Source: Clavibacter sepedonicus
Lineage (GTDB): Bacteria > Actinomycetota > Actinomycetes > Actinomycetales > Microbacteriaceae
Direction of reading: 5' to 3'
Length of the DNA: 64,000 bases
Assembly (NCBI RefSeq): GCF_000069225.1
Contig: NC_010407.1
Coordinates: 1,488,001-1,552,000 of the forward strand
Shown here: positions 44,244 through 53,161 of the stretch, piece after piece
Position numbering within the stretch: position 1 is the stretch's first letter
How the letters are laid out: each line of letters opens with the position of its first letter
Position numbers and translations under genes: made by a program
Notes under the pieces: model-generated
The model's input: only the letters and a program-made list of their open reading frames with translations
Told to the model about the DNA's origin: nothing
The model's database searches: none

Positions 44244-44331
44244 GCGACTCCTCCGTCGTCTCAAGTGCGTGCTCCATCCAGGCTAGTGGCGCGGGTGCGT
44301 GCGGTGGCCGTGAGGATCGCGGCCGCGCGGG

Positions 44332-44874
44332 TCACGCGAGCTCCGTCACGGTGCGGTCGTGCGGGTCCCAGCGGCGGAGGCCGGCAGCCGGGGCGTCGAG
44401 CGGGTCGATGCGGCCGAGCGCCGCGCCGAGCTGCTCGCCGGTGAGCCGGACCGCGAGCGACACGTGCGGTGTCCACGACCCGGGGCGGGTGTGCGGCACG
44501 ACGTCGACGTCCTCGTCGTCCGCTTCTCCTGGGGAGCCGTCGACGGCCGCGTGGATCCGCGCGTGCAGGTCGAGCAGCGCCGCGTCGACCACGACCTGCC
44601 GGGCCAGCACGAGGCCGCGCGGTGGGACGCCGAAGACCACGAGCCCGCCGAGGCGGAGCGTCGGGAGCGGGCCGGCCGCGGCCACGGCGCGGACTGCGTC
44701 GTCCGCGGATCCGCCGAGGCCGTCGGCCGCCAGCAGCGTCACGTGCGGGCGGTTCGTCTCCCCGGCGTGGTCGGCGAGGCTCGGCAGGCCGGCGCCGGCG
44801 AGGGCGCGCCAGGATGCGCGGACCGCGGCGTCGGACGCCGCGTCCAGCGTGAGCTCGAGGCTGCCGGCGCTCAG
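44332..44874 (-). CDS. 2H phosphoesterase (2'-5' RNA ligase-like) with CTG start
   Basis: 180 residues. Two HxT/HxS motifs, RPHVTLL (His44) and TPHVSLAV (His137), form the paired active site of LigT/YjcG-type 2H phosphoesterases, which act on RNA 2',3'-cyclic ends or nucleotides. The first motif lies upstream of the only GTG, at 44742, so that GTG cannot be the real start. The frame stays open upstream without ATG, GTG or TTG, and CTG at 44872-44874 overlaps the stop of the preceding gene as CTGA, like the ATGA/GTGA overlaps seen elsewhere. Reads MSAGSLELTLDAASDAAVRA from there. Confidence 0.7.
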   Translation of the reverse strand: MSAGSLELTLDAASDAAVRASWRALAGAGLPSLADHAGETNRPHVTLLAADGLGGSADDAVRAVAAAGPLPTLRLGGLVVFGVPPRGLVLARQVVVDAALLDLHARIHAAVDGSPGEADDEDVDVVPHTRPGSWTPHVSLAVRLTGEQLGAALGRIDPLDAPAAGLRRWDPHDRTVTELA

Positions 44875-45113
44875 CGGCGGGGCGGTGTCGCGGGCGGGAC
44901 GGGGCCCTGGCTGCCGCGGCCGCCGTCGGGGCCGAGCTTCCGCAGCTGGTCGTCTGCGGCCTGGCGCGCCTTCTGGATCTTGTCGGCGTGCTTGCTGCCG
45001 GTGGCCTTATCGGCGATGCCGGACACCCTGTCGATGGCGGTGCGGCCGACGTCCTGGCCCTTGGACGTGCGCAGGAAGCCGGTGGCGGCGGCGGCGATGC
45101 GGGACAGCTTCAC
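44871..45113 (-). CDS. Antitoxin-like protein (MT0933/Rv0909 family)
   Basis: 80 residues. ATGFLRTSKGQDVGRTAIDRVSGIADKATGSKHADKIQKARQAADDQLRKL matches the MT0933_antitox family (antitoxin of Rv0909/Rv0910). No adjacent SRPBCC-type toxin gene is present, so it is an orphan or has another role. A Pro/Gly-rich tail follows the family core. GTG 45113 has GGAG upstream with good spacing. Overlaps the 2H phosphoesterase gene by 4 bases. Confidence 0.72.
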   Translation of the reverse strand: MKLSRIAAAATGFLRTSKGQDVGRTAIDRVSGIADKATGSKHADKIQKARQAADDQLRKLGPDGGRGSQGPVPPATPPRR

Positions 45114-45289
45114 GGGTGGTCTCCTCTTGAGGGGATCGGGTGGGCCGCCGTGCCCGGGCGGCGCGGCGGTCGTCCTGGGACCATCCTGGCGTGCCCCGCC
45201 TGTGCCGGAGCGGGGAGTCTCCCCGGGAGAGGGAATGCGGATGCCGCGGGGCCCGGTGACGGCGGCGCGGCGGGCCTCGTCGCCGGTGC

Positions 45290-45295
45290 TACCCT
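45290..45295 (+). promoter_or_regulatory. -10 candidate of tRNA-Arg
   Basis: TACCCT lies 24 bases before the tRNA; no clear -35. Confidence 0.35.
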
Positions 45296-45319
45296 GGATC
45301 CGCGCTCGCGCGCACCCTG

Positions 45320-45391
45320 GCCCCCATAGCTCAGGGGATAGAGCACTGCCCTCCGGAGGCAGGGGCGGAGGTTCGAATCCTCCTGGGGGCA
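45320..45391 (+). tRNA. tRNA-Arg (anticodon CCG)
   Basis: Acceptor GCCCCCA/TGGGGGC, D arm GCTC/GAGC, anticodon stem CTGCC/GGCAG with loop CTCCGGA (anticodon CCG at 45353-45355), T arm GGAGG/CCTCC with TTCGAAT loop. Discriminator A; no CCA encoded. Begins a stretch of accessory-looking genes. Confidence 0.96.
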
Positions 45392-45420
45392 CACCTTCCC
45401 ATATCCCGTGTTGGTGCGGT

Positions 45421-45454
45421 GAGAGGCCGGTCCCGCCAGCGGGGCCGGCCTCTC
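45421..45454 (+). terminator. Terminator of tRNA-Arg
   Basis: Arms GAGAGGCCGG (45421-45430) and CCGGCCTCTC (45445-45454), extended by CCC/GGG. The following 165 bases to the next gene hold nothing I can name. Confidence 0.75.
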
Positions 45455-45619
45455 GTGCGTTCGCCCACCGCGACGCCGGCGTTCACGCTGGGTGGAGCCC
45501 GACCCTCGCGTGGTCATGTGCGGCGGCCGTCGCTCATATACGCCCAGCGCCAGTACTTAGGCGCGCGCCTTGTGCGTCATCCCGACAGGGCACTCGCCGG
45601 CCCCGATGGCAGGTCACGG

Positions 45620-45802
45620 TCAGCAGCCGGCGCGGCAGAACAGCACATCCATCGGCATGAGCAGGCTGCCATTACGGTGTATTGTCACGACCTCCCACCC
45701 CTCGGCTGCGATGGCGTTAACTTGCTCGTTGAACGCCTCCGTGTAGGCGTTCTTTTTCACGGTGCCTGTTGCAGGCAGTTGCTCCAGGCGGTATTCAGGC
45801 AT
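45620..45802 (-). CDS. DUF4177-like small protein
   Basis: 60 residues: MPEYRLEQLPATG opens it, then a central helix (EAFNEQVNAIAAEGWEVVTIHRNGS) and a strand MDVLFCR. This is the size and layout of DUF4177 proteins, with the EGWEVV motif, found widely in mobile and core genomes; function unknown. ATG 45802. First of three minus-strand genes downstream of tRNA-Arg, with less extreme codon bias than the core genes. Confidence 0.7.
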   Translation of the reverse strand: MPEYRLEQLPATGTVKKNAYTEAFNEQVNAIAAEGWEVVTIHRNGSLLMPMDVLFCRAGC

Positions 45803-45835
45803 ATTTCTTTAGTACCTCTGATTGAGCGAGACGGG

Positions 45836-46453
45836 TCAGTAGACGTTGAAAGTCTCGATCGTCGGCGAGTCTTCCGTGCCGGTGACGAAGCACTCGACGG
45901 TGAAGCGGCCCTCGGCGTCGTACGCGTTCGTGATGTCGACGCCTGCCTTCAGGAACCACCCACCGTCCTGCTGCATGCGAGTTCCGTCGAGGATGAAGTC
46001 GGCGTCCCAGCCGTACGGTGCCTGTTCCTTGCCCATGCGATCGCAGACGGTCATTGCCATGCCTGACGTCAGTGCCTCGGGTTCCGCCGGCACGGCCGGT
46101 GCCGCAGGGGCGATAGGCGCCGCCTCTTCAGTCGGAGTCGCCGCGGGCGTCGGCTCGGCGACCGGTTCCGCTTCGGGCTTGCTCACCGACAGGGTGATGG
46201 TGTCGCCGTCCGCAGCGTCGTCACCGGCGTCGGGGAGCTGCGACACCACCTCCCAGTTGGCCGGGTCTAGGACGAAGCCCTCGTCCGCTTCGAGGTCGAC
46301 CTCGAACCCGGCGTTCTCAAGCGTGTTCTTCGCCTCGGTGCCGGTCATGCCGGAGACGTCGGGCACGGAGATCGGGTCGGCCGCGGAGCACCCGGTCAGG
46401 AGCAAGGCGCTAAGGAGTGCGGCGGCCGGCAGGGTAAGGGCAGTTCGGGTCAA
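45836..46453 (-). CDS. Lipoprotein with PASTA domain
   Basis: 205 residues. Lipoprotein signal LPAAALLSALLLTGCSA (Cys ~ residue 22), a PASTA domain (about 28-90; ISVPDVSGMTGTEAKNTLENAGFEVDLEADEG...GDTITLSVSK), an acidic/Pro/Ala-rich linker and a C-terminal domain with two Cys (MTVCDRMG, FTVECFV). PASTA domains bind muropeptides or beta-lactams on kinases; here there is no kinase, so a surface sensor or wall protein is inferred. TTG 46453 is taken as start because AGGAGG lies just upstream. Confidence 0.72.
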   Translation of the reverse strand: MTRTALTLPAAALLSALLLTGCSAADPISVPDVSGMTGTEAKNTLENAGFEVDLEADEGFVLDPANWEVVSQLPDAGDDAADGDTITLSVSKPEAEPVAEPTPAATPTEEAAPIAPAAPAVPAEPEALTSGMAMTVCDRMGKEQAPYGWDADFILDGTRMQQDGGWFLKAGVDITNAYDAEGRFTVECFVTGTEDSPTIETFNVY

Positions 46454-46561
46454 AGGTCCTCCTGGGTCCCCTCGAGCGTATGGAGCCCGGAGCCAGCCGC
46501 CCAGCCCCTGTTCGGGCCCGACGTCTGCATTCGGCAAAAGTGCCGCGTCAGTCTGATGCGG

Positions 46562-47155
46562 CTACTTCATGCCCCACTCAGCTTCAGCTCGCTCTACCAG
46601 GTCCCGCAGCTTCGCCAGCCAGGGTTCAAGGTGCTTGAAGACGTCGAAGTCGTCAGGTGCGCCGAGTGTCGTCATCACCGTCCGCATGTAGGGCGGGGTG
46701 GCCGTGTAGACGACAGTCGTGGACCCGTCAGGCAGGGCAATTTTCCAACCAGCGCGGCCCATGTGGTCGCCAAGGAACCGGCTGGTTGCTCCAATCGGTC
46801 TGTCGGGCTCGACGGTTGACGAGGAGTAGTTCGAGATGAAGGTGCCTGTGCGGGCCCCCATGGTGCCCTGCTTCTCGATTCGATTCCGCAGCTCGACGAA
46901 CCATCTATCGATAGGGTCCGCCCGCATCTGCGTCATCTCCCGGTCGTACCAGGTCAAGAATGGTGAGCCGAGCAAGTCGTTTGACGTCAAGTTCTGCAAG
47001 ACGAAGGTCACGGCGCGCCCATTCGTGACGGCAGTATGAAGGCCGAACTCCGCTTCGGTGCCGCGCTTGAGAAATTGTGCTGCTCCCTGCTCGGCGAACG
47101 CCAAGGTCTGATGAGTGGCTCGGAAGGCGCTTGCAACGGTCCGGTGGAGGGTCAT
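46562..47155 (-). CDS. Hypothetical cytoplasmic protein
   Basis: 197 residues, no signal or transmembrane segment. Contains SAFRATHQTLAFAEQGAAQFLKRG, NLTSNDLLGSPFLTWYDREMTQMRADPIDRWFVELRNRIEKQG and DDFDVFKHLEPWLAKLRDLVERAEAEWG. I do not recognise a family. Codon use is mixed and lower in G+C than the neighbours, so recent gain is possible. ATG 47155 is preferred to a longer start. Confidence 0.6.
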   Translation of the reverse strand: MTLHRTVASAFRATHQTLAFAEQGAAQFLKRGTEAEFGLHTAVTNGRAVTFVLQNLTSNDLLGSPFLTWYDREMTQMRADPIDRWFVELRNRIEKQGTMGARTGTFISNYSSSTVEPDRPIGATSRFLGDHMGRAGWKIALPDGSTTVVYTATPPYMRTVMTTLGAPDDFDVFKHLEPWLAKLRDLVERAEAEWGMK

Positions 47156-47698
47156 GGCTTGAACGTACCCGGCACGCTCACAGACATCAGCGGCTCCGAC
47201 ACTGCATCTGCATGCCCCGGCTCCCACCGGTCTCCGTTGCGCCACTCGCGCGGTGGCGGCTGAAACAGGGAGACGCCACCTCGGAGGTCCGACCGCAGCG
47301 GGATCCCCGTCTACGGGTTACGCGGCGATGCCGCCAGCGCGTGACGCGATGCGCACGTCCGCGGCGGATCGGATCGCATCGGCTCGACGCAGGTTCGCGG
47401 AGCGGCAGGGGCGGAGGACGCGTGAACACACGCGGCGGGGCCCGAGACGGGTCTCGGGTTCCCGCCGCGTGGTGCTGGGCCCAACTGGGGGAGCGGGCCT
47501 ACACATGAAGGTAGCGGGCGTCCGGCGGGACGACCACGCCGCCCGGTACTGGAAAAGCCCAGTGGTGCACGAGCCAATCCGATTCCCGCATGGCGACGAA
47601 CACGCGATCCCCGGCCCGGCAGGATGCGCCCGTGCGACGCGGTCCGGCATCCCGCCGCCTCCGAGAGCTGGCCATCGGGCATCCGCGGTCGGTCGGCC
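47156..47698. other. Gene-free stretch
   Basis: About 540 bases with no convincing gene in six frames; the open frames here are Arg-rich shadows. A long inverted repeat lies at 47431-47469 and the pdxH -10 box at its right end. It may be the edge of the accessory block. Confidence 0.6.
47431..47469. terminator. Long inverted repeat, possible terminator
   Basis: Outer arms CGCGGCGGG (47431-47439) and CCCGCCGCG (47461-47469), inner arms CCCGAGAC and GTCTCGGG; no T-run and no gene ending nearby. Confidence 0.5.
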
Positions 47699-47704
47699 TA
47701 GGCT
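47699..47704 (+). promoter_or_regulatory. -10 box for leaderless pdxH
   Basis: TAGGCT ends 6 bases before ATG 47711; no Shine-Dalgarno. Confidence 0.55.
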
Positions 47705-47710
47705 CGCCGC

Positions 47711-48403
47711 ATGGCAGACGACGACTACTCCACCTCGGTCCGCGACCTCCTGAAGGGCGCGAAGCCGAAGCCCCACGAGTTCCCCGAGCTCGACCCGGCG
47801 CACCTGCCGGACGACCCGATCGACCTCGTCATCGACTGGATCCGCGACGCCGTCGCCCACGACGCCGCCGAGCCGAACGCGGTCGTCCTCGCGACCGCCG
47901 ACGCGGACGGCCGCCCGAGCGCGCGCACGCTGCTGCTCAAGGACGTGACGCCCACGGTCGACGACGAGCCCGGCGCCCTGTGGTTCTCCTCGCTCGCCGA
48001 CAGCCCCAAGGGCCGCGACCTCGAGGCCAACCCGCGCGCGGCGCTCGTCGCGTACTGGCGGGAGCGCGGGCGTCAGATCCGCGCGACCGGTCCCGTCTTC
48101 CACGGCGACGGCGAGGTGAGCGCGCGCGACTTCCTCGCGCGGCACCCCGCATCGCGCGCCGAGGTAATCGCGGGCGACCAGAGCGAGCCGATGCCCGACG
48201 CCGCCGAGCGCGACGCGCGCCTCGCCCGGGCGCGGGACGCCGTGGACCGGGATCCGGAGCTCGTCGCCGAGTCGTGGCGCGCCTACGTGCTGCAGCCGAC
48301 GGTCGTCGAGTTCTGGCAGGCGACCGCCGACCACGGGCAGCTGCGGGTCATGTACCGGTCGGGGCCGGACGGATCCTGGACGCACACGCTCGTCTGGCCC
48401 TGA
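47711..48403 (+). CDS. pdxH: Pyridoxamine/pyridoxine 5'-phosphate oxidase
   Basis: FMN enzyme oxidising PNP or PMP to pyridoxal phosphate. 230 residues; an N-terminal tail typical of PdxH (DLLKGAKPKPHEFPELDPAHLPDDPIDLVIDWI), then AVVLATADADGRPSARTLLLKDV (FMN-binding Arg) and WFSSLADSPKGRDLEANPRAALVAYW. The C-terminal end YVLQPTVVEFWQATADHGQLRVMYRSG is close to the PdxH end but lacks the usual final RLxP. Leaderless-type start. Confidence 0.82.
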   Translation: MADDDYSTSVRDLLKGAKPKPHEFPELDPAHLPDDPIDLVIDWIRDAVAHDAAEPNAVVLATADADGRPSARTLLLKDVTPTVDDEPGALWFSSLADSPKGRDLEANPRAALVAYWRERGRQIRATGPVFHGDGEVSARDFLARHPASRAEVIAGDQSEPMPDAAERDARLARARDAVDRDPELVAESWRAYVLQPTVVEFWQATADHGQLRVMYRSGPDGSWTHTLVWP

Positions 48404-48480
48404 GGGCCGGACCGCCGCCGCGTGTTGCGGAACATGACGCGCGGCGTGCGGGCCCGCGGGGGACACCGCACACTGGATCC

Positions 48481-49251
48481 ATGCCCGCCCCCCTCCGCCG
48501 CCTCGCCGTCGTGCAGGTGACCCGCTCCCGTCCCGAGGCCGCCGCCTACAACACGCTGGTGCAGGGGCTCAACGCGCGCGTCGCCGAGATCGCCGACGCC
48601 GCGGGCTGGCAGGTCGAGAACGTCGCGGCGGAGGACGAGGGCGTCGAGTCGCTGCTCGCCCGCACGCGCGAGGCCGACGCGGTCGTCATCATGGGCGGCG
48701 AGGACGTCGCCCCGCGCTTCTACGGCGGGCCCGCCGAGTACGAGGGCCGCTCGACGCACCGCGAGGTCGCCGACGCCGGGCAGATCGCGCTCGTCCGCCG
48801 CGCGGTCGCCGAGGGCACGCCGCTGCTCGGCATCTGCCGCGGCGCCCAGATCGTCAACGTCGCGCTCGGCGGCACCCTGCAGCAGCACATCGAGGGCGTG
48901 GGGGAGCACCGCAACGACGCCGAGGAGATCACGGCCGTCATGCGCGACCACGACGTGCGCGTCGCGGTCGGCAGTCGGCTCGCCCGCGCGCTCGGATCCA
49001 CCGACGTCGTCGTCCGGAGCGCCCACCACCAGGCGGTCGACCGCCCGGGCGCGGGGCTGCGCGTCGTCGCGGTCGCGCCCGACGGCGTGCCGGAGGCGGT
49101 CGAGCACGAGAGCGCGCCCGTCATCGGCGTGCAGTGGCACCCGGAGGACCCGGGCGCGGCGCGCGATCAGCTGCCCGCGCTGCTCGACGCGCTCGCCGAG
49201 GCCTGCGCCCTGCGCGAGCCCGTCGGCGACGCGCGCACCGCGGCCGCCTGA
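48481..49251 (+). CDS. Class I glutamine amidotransferase-like hydrolase (peptidase C26, PuuD-like)
   Basis: 256 residues. Nucleophile elbow LLGICRGAQIVNVALGGTL with Cys119, and catalytic His/Glu in GVQWHPED near residue 220, the C26 triad. VIMGGEDVAPRFYGG parallels the substrate loop of gamma-Glu-GABA hydrolase PuuD. Likely hydrolyses a gamma-glutamyl amide; polyamine breakdown is possible but no puuABC genes are here. ATG 48481. Confidence 0.85.
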   Translation: MPAPLRRLAVVQVTRSRPEAAAYNTLVQGLNARVAEIADAAGWQVENVAAEDEGVESLLARTREADAVVIMGGEDVAPRFYGGPAEYEGRSTHREVADAGQIALVRRAVAEGTPLLGICRGAQIVNVALGGTLQQHIEGVGEHRNDAEEITAVMRDHDVRVAVGSRLARALGSTDVVVRSAHHQAVDRPGAGLRVVAVAPDGVPEAVEHESAPVIGVQWHPEDPGAARDQLPALLDALAEACALREPVGDARTAAA

Positions 49252-49297
49252 GCCGACCCGGCCCCGGCGACCGCGGCCTGTCACCGCGCAGCGCGGG

Positions 49298-50053
49298 TCA
49301 GGGCATCACGTCGCCGCTGTTGGGCCCGAGCGTCTGGCCGACGAACAGGTTCCCGTCGGGATCCGCCGCCAGCAGCACCGCGGTCGGGGCGACCTCGTCG
49401 ACCGTGCCGAAGCGGCCGAGCGGCAGCTCCCGGCGCTTCGCGTCCTTCCAGTCCTCCGAGATGGCGTCCACCAGCGGTGTCGCGATGGGGCCCGGCGCGA
49501 TGACGTTCGCGAGCACGTTCGAGCCCGAGACCTCGAGCGCGAGCGACTTGGTGAACGCGATGACGCCGGCCTTCGCGGCCGCGTAGTGCGCGAGCCCGAC
49601 GCCGCCCTTCTGGCCGAGCTGCGAGGCGACCGTGATGATCCGGCCGTCGCGCCGCTCGAGCATCCCCGGCAGCACGGCGCGGGTCAGCAGGAAGACGCTC
49701 GTGAGGTCGACGTCGATCGTGCGCTGCCAGGTCGCCAGCGCCATCTCCGCCACGGGCGTCTCGGTGAGGATGCCGTGGGAGTTGACGAGCACGTCGATGC
49801 GGCCGAGCATCCGCCCGGCCTCCGCGACGGCGTCCGCGACGCGCGCCTCGTCGGACACGTCGGCGACGACCGCGCCCACGGCGCCGATCCGGCGCGCCTC
49901 CTCGTGCACGGCGGGTGCCATGTCGACCAGCACGACCTCGGCGCCCGCGAGCACGAAGTGCCGGGCGATGGCCGCGCCGATCCCGCTCGCCGCGCCCGTC
50001 ACGAGGGCGGTGCGCCCGCGCAGCCGGTCGCTGCGGGGGACGGCGGCGCTCAC
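49298..50053 (-). CDS. SDR-family oxidoreductase (last gene of LacI-linked operon)
   Basis: 251 residues. [15 protein letters not shown] (about 18-32), Asn-Ser-His in place of NNAG (LVNSHG), Ser in VASQLGQ, Tyr/Lys in YAAAKAGV, and C-terminal [14 protein letters not shown]. Close to 3-oxoacyl/gluconate-type classical SDRs; the NSHG variant is less common. Oxidises or reduces a hydroxy/keto intermediate; substrate unknown. GTG start overlaps the upstream SDR by 4 bases. Confidence 0.85.
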   Translation of the reverse strand: MSAAVPRSDRLRGRTALVTGAASGIGAAIARHFVLAGAEVVLVDMAPAVHEEARRIGAVGAVVADVSDEARVADAVAEAGRMLGRIDVLVNSHGILTETPVAEMALATWQRTIDVDLTSVFLLTRAVLPGMLERRDGRIITVASQLGQKGGVGLAHYAAAKAGVIAFTKSLALEVSGSNVLANVIAPGPIATPLVDAISEDWKDAKRRELPLGRFGTVDEVAPTAVLLAADPDGNLFVGQTLGPNSGDVMP

Positions 50054-50817
50054 TCCTGCATCCGGATCGTCAGGCCGCCGTCGACGGTGAGGGTCTGCCC
50101 CGTCACGTAGGCGGCGTCGTCGGAGGCGAGGAACGCGATCACGGAGGCCACCTCCTCGGGTCGGCCCACGCGTCCGGCGGGGATCCTGTCGCCCGCGCGC
50201 CTGAGGCCGTCGGCGCCGAGCGAGTTCACCGCGTCGAGCGACTGCGGCGTCTCGATGAGGCCCGGGATCACGGTGTTGGCGCGGATCCCGCGCGGCGCGA
50301 GCTCCACGGCGGCGCTCCGCACGAGGCCGACGACCCCGGCCTTCGCCGTCGCGTAGTGCGCGTGGTCGCCCCAGCCGTAGACGCCGCCCGCCATGGAGGA
50401 CACGGCGACGATCGAGGAGCCCCGTCCGAGGAGCGGCTCGGCCGCGCGGATCACGCGCATCACGCCGCCGAGGTCGACGCCCAGCACCTCGTCCCACCGC
50501 TCGTCCGTCATCGCGCCGAGCGGCGCCCGGCGGAGGATCCCGGCGGCCGCGACCACGTGGTCGACCTGGCCGAACTCCTCGAGCGCGGCCCGCACGAACG
50601 CGTCGACGGACCGGGTGGACGCCACGTCGAGGTCCACCGCGATGCCCGTGCCGCCGACCGTGCGCACGGCCTCGAGGGTCGCGCCCGCGTCGTGCGGGTC
50701 GCCGGGGTAGCGGCCGACGACCACGCGGTCGCCCCGGGCGGCGAGGCGCACCGCGGTCGCGCGGCCGATGCCGGATGCCCCGCCCGTGACGAGCGCGACG
50801 GGTGCCGTTCCCGTCAC
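50050..50817 (-). CDS. SDR-family oxidoreductase
   Basis: 255 residues. [31 protein letters not shown] (about 10-40), AAAG for NNAG, Ser in VSSMAGG, Tyr/Lys in YATAKAGV, and [17 protein letters not shown] at the end. A second SDR in the same operon suggests a two-step redox handling of the product, or different stereochemistry. GTG start overlaps the MFS stop by 4 bases (GTGA). Confidence 0.85.
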   Translation of the reverse strand: MTGTAPVALVTGGASGIGRATAVRLAARGDRVVVGRYPGDPHDAGATLEAVRTVGGTGIAVDLDVASTRSVDAFVRAALEEFGQVDHVVAAAGILRRAPLGAMTDERWDEVLGVDLGGVMRVIRAAEPLLGRGSSIVAVSSMAGGVYGWGDHAHYATAKAGVVGLVRSAAVELAPRGIRANTVIPGLIETPQSLDAVNSLGADGLRRAGDRIPAGRVGRPEEVASVIAFLASDDAAYVTGQTLTVDGGLTIRMQE

Positions 50818-52211
50818 GCGGTCGCCTCGCGCGTCTCGCCCGTGGGCTTCGCGAGCAGCATCACGAGGGCCGAGGCGAGGATGCCGCCCGCGCCCACCCA
50901 CAGCGCCGCCTGGCCGAACGACATGGCGCTCGCCGTGAGGCCCGTGAGCAGGAAGCCGCCGATGATCGCGCCCGGCTGGCTCATCGCGCCGATGAAGCTG
51001 GAGCCGGTCGCCCGGCAGTCGCTGTCGAAGCAGCCGGCCTGGAAGAACAGGATCGCCGCGTACGGCCCGAGCAGGAAGAACAGCCCGACCATGTAGGCGC
51101 CCATCACGAACGTCGGGTCGTCCGGCCCGAGGAGCATCACCGCGAACGCGAGCCCCGCGACGAGCCAGCCGCCGACGATCACGTTGCGACGGCCGAGCCG
51201 GTCGCCCAGCCAGCCGTGCGCGAGGTAGCCGAGGACGCCCACGCAGTTGGACGCGATGATCAGCAGCAGCGCGTTGGAGGCGTCGATGTGCTTGCCCGAC
51301 TCGAGCACGGTGGTGCCGAGCACGGAGAAGGTCTGGATCCCGAACCAGTTGAGCAGCCACGCCACGCTCAGGACGATCGTGCTCCGCAGGTGCTTGCCCT
51401 GGAAGATGCGCGCGATGGGGGCGGACCGCTGCACGTCGAGCCCGGTGGCGCGGGCGAACGCGGCCGCCTCGTCGTGGTGCCCGGCGGCGCGCAGCCGGCG
51501 GATCCGCTGCTGCGCGACGAACTGCGGACTCTCGCGGAGCGTGAGGCAGATCGCCGCGACCACGAGCGCGGGGACGGTCGCGAGGCCGAACGCGATGCGC
51601 CAGCTCCCCGGTCCGAACGCCGTGGTGATGAGGCCGACGAACGCGGCGGCGAGCAGGGCGCCGAGCGGCCAGCCCGTCTGCACCATCGCGTAGACGAATC
51701 CCTTGTTGCGGCGGATCCGCTCGTCCTCGGTCTGCTCGTAGATCTCGTTGAGGTAGGTGGCGTTGATGGACTGCTCGGCGAGGCCCAGGCCGCTGATGCT
51801 GCGGATCCCGACGAGCGAGACCGCCCCGGCGCTCAGCGCGGTCGCGCCCGAGGACAGCGCCGTGCCGGTGACGGACACGACCATGCCGACGCGGCGGCCG
51901 AGCCGGTCGACCATGGGGCCGACGAGGAGCACGACGACCGCCGTGCCCACGCTGACCAGCGTCGAGACGAGCAGCGACTCGCTCGTGTCCCAGCCGAAGT
52001 CGCGCGAGATGTCGGGCAGCAGCGTGCCGAAGAGGATGAAGTCGTAGACGGCGATGGTCCACGCGAGGAAGGCGATGCCCGTGACCCGGCGGGTCTGGCG
52101 GACGCTGACCTTCTCGAGGCCCGCCGGCAGCGCGTCGGCGGGCGAGGCGGCGGATGCCGCGGATCCGGCGGCCGCGGGGGCGGCGCCGGGACGGGAGGTG
52201 TCGGTGCTCAT
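50814..52211 (-). CDS. MFS transporter (sugar/acid symporter type)
   Basis: 465 residues with 12 predicted transmembrane helices after a disordered Ala-rich N-terminus of ~40 residues. Motif A copies [15 protein letters not shown] and [15 protein letters not shown], and a [20 protein letters not shown] helix 4-5 loop, resemble the organic-acid/aromatic-acid and sugar symporters. Likely imports the growth substrate of this operon. ATG 52211; next to the PuuE-like gene. Confidence 0.87.
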   Translation of the reverse strand: MSTDTSRPGAAPAAAGSAASAASPADALPAGLEKVSVRQTRRVTGIAFLAWTIAVYDFILFGTLLPDISRDFGWDTSESLLVSTLVSVGTAVVVLLVGPMVDRLGRRVGMVVSVTGTALSSGATALSAGAVSLVGIRSISGLGLAEQSINATYLNEIYEQTEDERIRRNKGFVYAMVQTGWPLGALLAAAFVGLITTAFGPGSWRIAFGLATVPALVVAAICLTLRESPQFVAQQRIRRLRAAGHHDEAAAFARATGLDVQRSAPIARIFQGKHLRSTIVLSVAWLLNWFGIQTFSVLGTTVLESGKHIDASNALLLIIASNCVGVLGYLAHGWLGDRLGRRNVIVGGWLVAGLAFAVMLLGPDDPTFVMGAYMVGLFFLLGPYAAILFFQAGCFDSDCRATGSSFIGAMSQPGAIIGGFLLTGLTASAMSFGQAALWVGAGGILASALVMLLAKPTGETREATA

Positions 52212-52245
52212 GGGGGTGGTCTCCTGCGGTCGGACGGGTCGCGGA

Positions 52246-53136
52246 TCAGGGGACGCGCGGGGTGCGCGGGGAGCGTCGCTGGAAGTCCTGGGCGATCTCG
52301 TCGAAGGTCGCCCAGCGGACGCCCTCGTGGGAGTTGATGTGGGCGATGAGCCGCTCGAGCATGAGGAGCACCTGCGGGCGGCCCGAGACGTCGGGGTGGA
52401 TGGTGAACGTGAAGACGCCGTAGTCCTGCTCGCGGTAGACCCAGTCGAACTGGTCGCGCCACATCTCCTCGAGGTGGCGGGGGTTCACGAAGCCGTGGCT
52501 GTTCGGGCTGCCCTTGACGAACATCATGGGAGGCAGGTCGTCGAGGTACCACGACGCGGGGATCTCCACGAGGTCGGTCTCCTCGCCGCGCACGAGCGGG
52601 TGCATCCAGCTGGCGGCGTCCTTCGTGTAGTCGACGCCCTGCCACGTGTCGCCGACGCGCACGTAGTACGGCTCGAAGTCGCGGTGCATGAGCGAGTGGT
52701 CGTAGCGGATCCCGCGCTCGATGAGGAGCTCGTTCGTCACTCGGGAGAACTCCCACCACGGGGCGACGTAGCCGGTGGGGCGGCGGCCGGCGCGCGACTC
52801 GATGAGCTCGATCGAGCGGTCGAGCACGTCGGCCTCCTGCTGGCGGGACATCTCGATGGGGTTCTCGTGGCTGTAGCCGTGCGCGCCGATCTCGTGCCCG
52901 GCGGCGACGACCTGGTCGAACTCCCGCGGGAACGTCTCGATGGAGTGGCCCGGCCAGAACCAGGTGGAGGGGAGGTCGTGCTTGGCGAGCAGCGCGTTGA
53001 GGCGGGGCACGCCGACCTCGCCCGCGAACAGGCCGCGGGAGATGTCGCCGGGCGAGTCCTGCCCGCCGTACGAGCCGAGCCAGCCGCTCACGGCGTCGAC
53101 GTCGATGCCGAACGCGATGATGATGTCCTTGGCCAT
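52246..53136 (-). CDS. Polysaccharide deacetylase-family protein (PuuE/cyclic-imidase-like)
   Basis: 296 residues, NodB-type barrel. Asp pair FGIDVD (D12, D14), [10 protein letters not shown] with the metal His86 and His90, [10 protein letters not shown] and the late [11 protein letters not shown] with the catalytic His. The PAPWW and HxxxH pattern with no wall-binding or signal sequence is that of cytoplasmic PuuE allantoinases and cyclic-imide hydrolases, not of surface polysaccharide deacetylases. AAGGA lies before ATG 53136. Second gene after the asparaginase-like gene. Confidence 0.82.
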   Translation of the reverse strand: MAKDIIIAFGIDVDAVSGWLGSYGGQDSPGDISRGLFAGEVGVPRLNALLAKHDLPSTWFWPGHSIETFPREFDQVVAAGHEIGAHGYSHENPIEMSRQQEADVLDRSIELIESRAGRRPTGYVAPWWEFSRVTNELLIERGIRYDHSLMHRDFEPYYVRVGDTWQGVDYTKDAASWMHPLVRGEETDLVEIPASWYLDDLPPMMFVKGSPNSHGFVNPRHLEEMWRDQFDWVYREQDYGVFTFTIHPDVSGRPQVLLMLERLIAHINSHEGVRWATFDEIAQDFQRRSPRTPRVP

Positions 53137-53161
53137 GGGGGTCCTTCCGTCGGGTGATGGG

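Noticed and set aside
44332..44742. Short version of the 2H phosphoesterase starting at GTG 44742
   Set aside because: It would start inside the first HxT motif and lose the catalytic His.
47077..47753. Plus-strand open frames in the gene-free stretch
   Set aside because: Arg-rich, several mutually overlapping frames, no Shine-Dalgarno or family; treated as chance.
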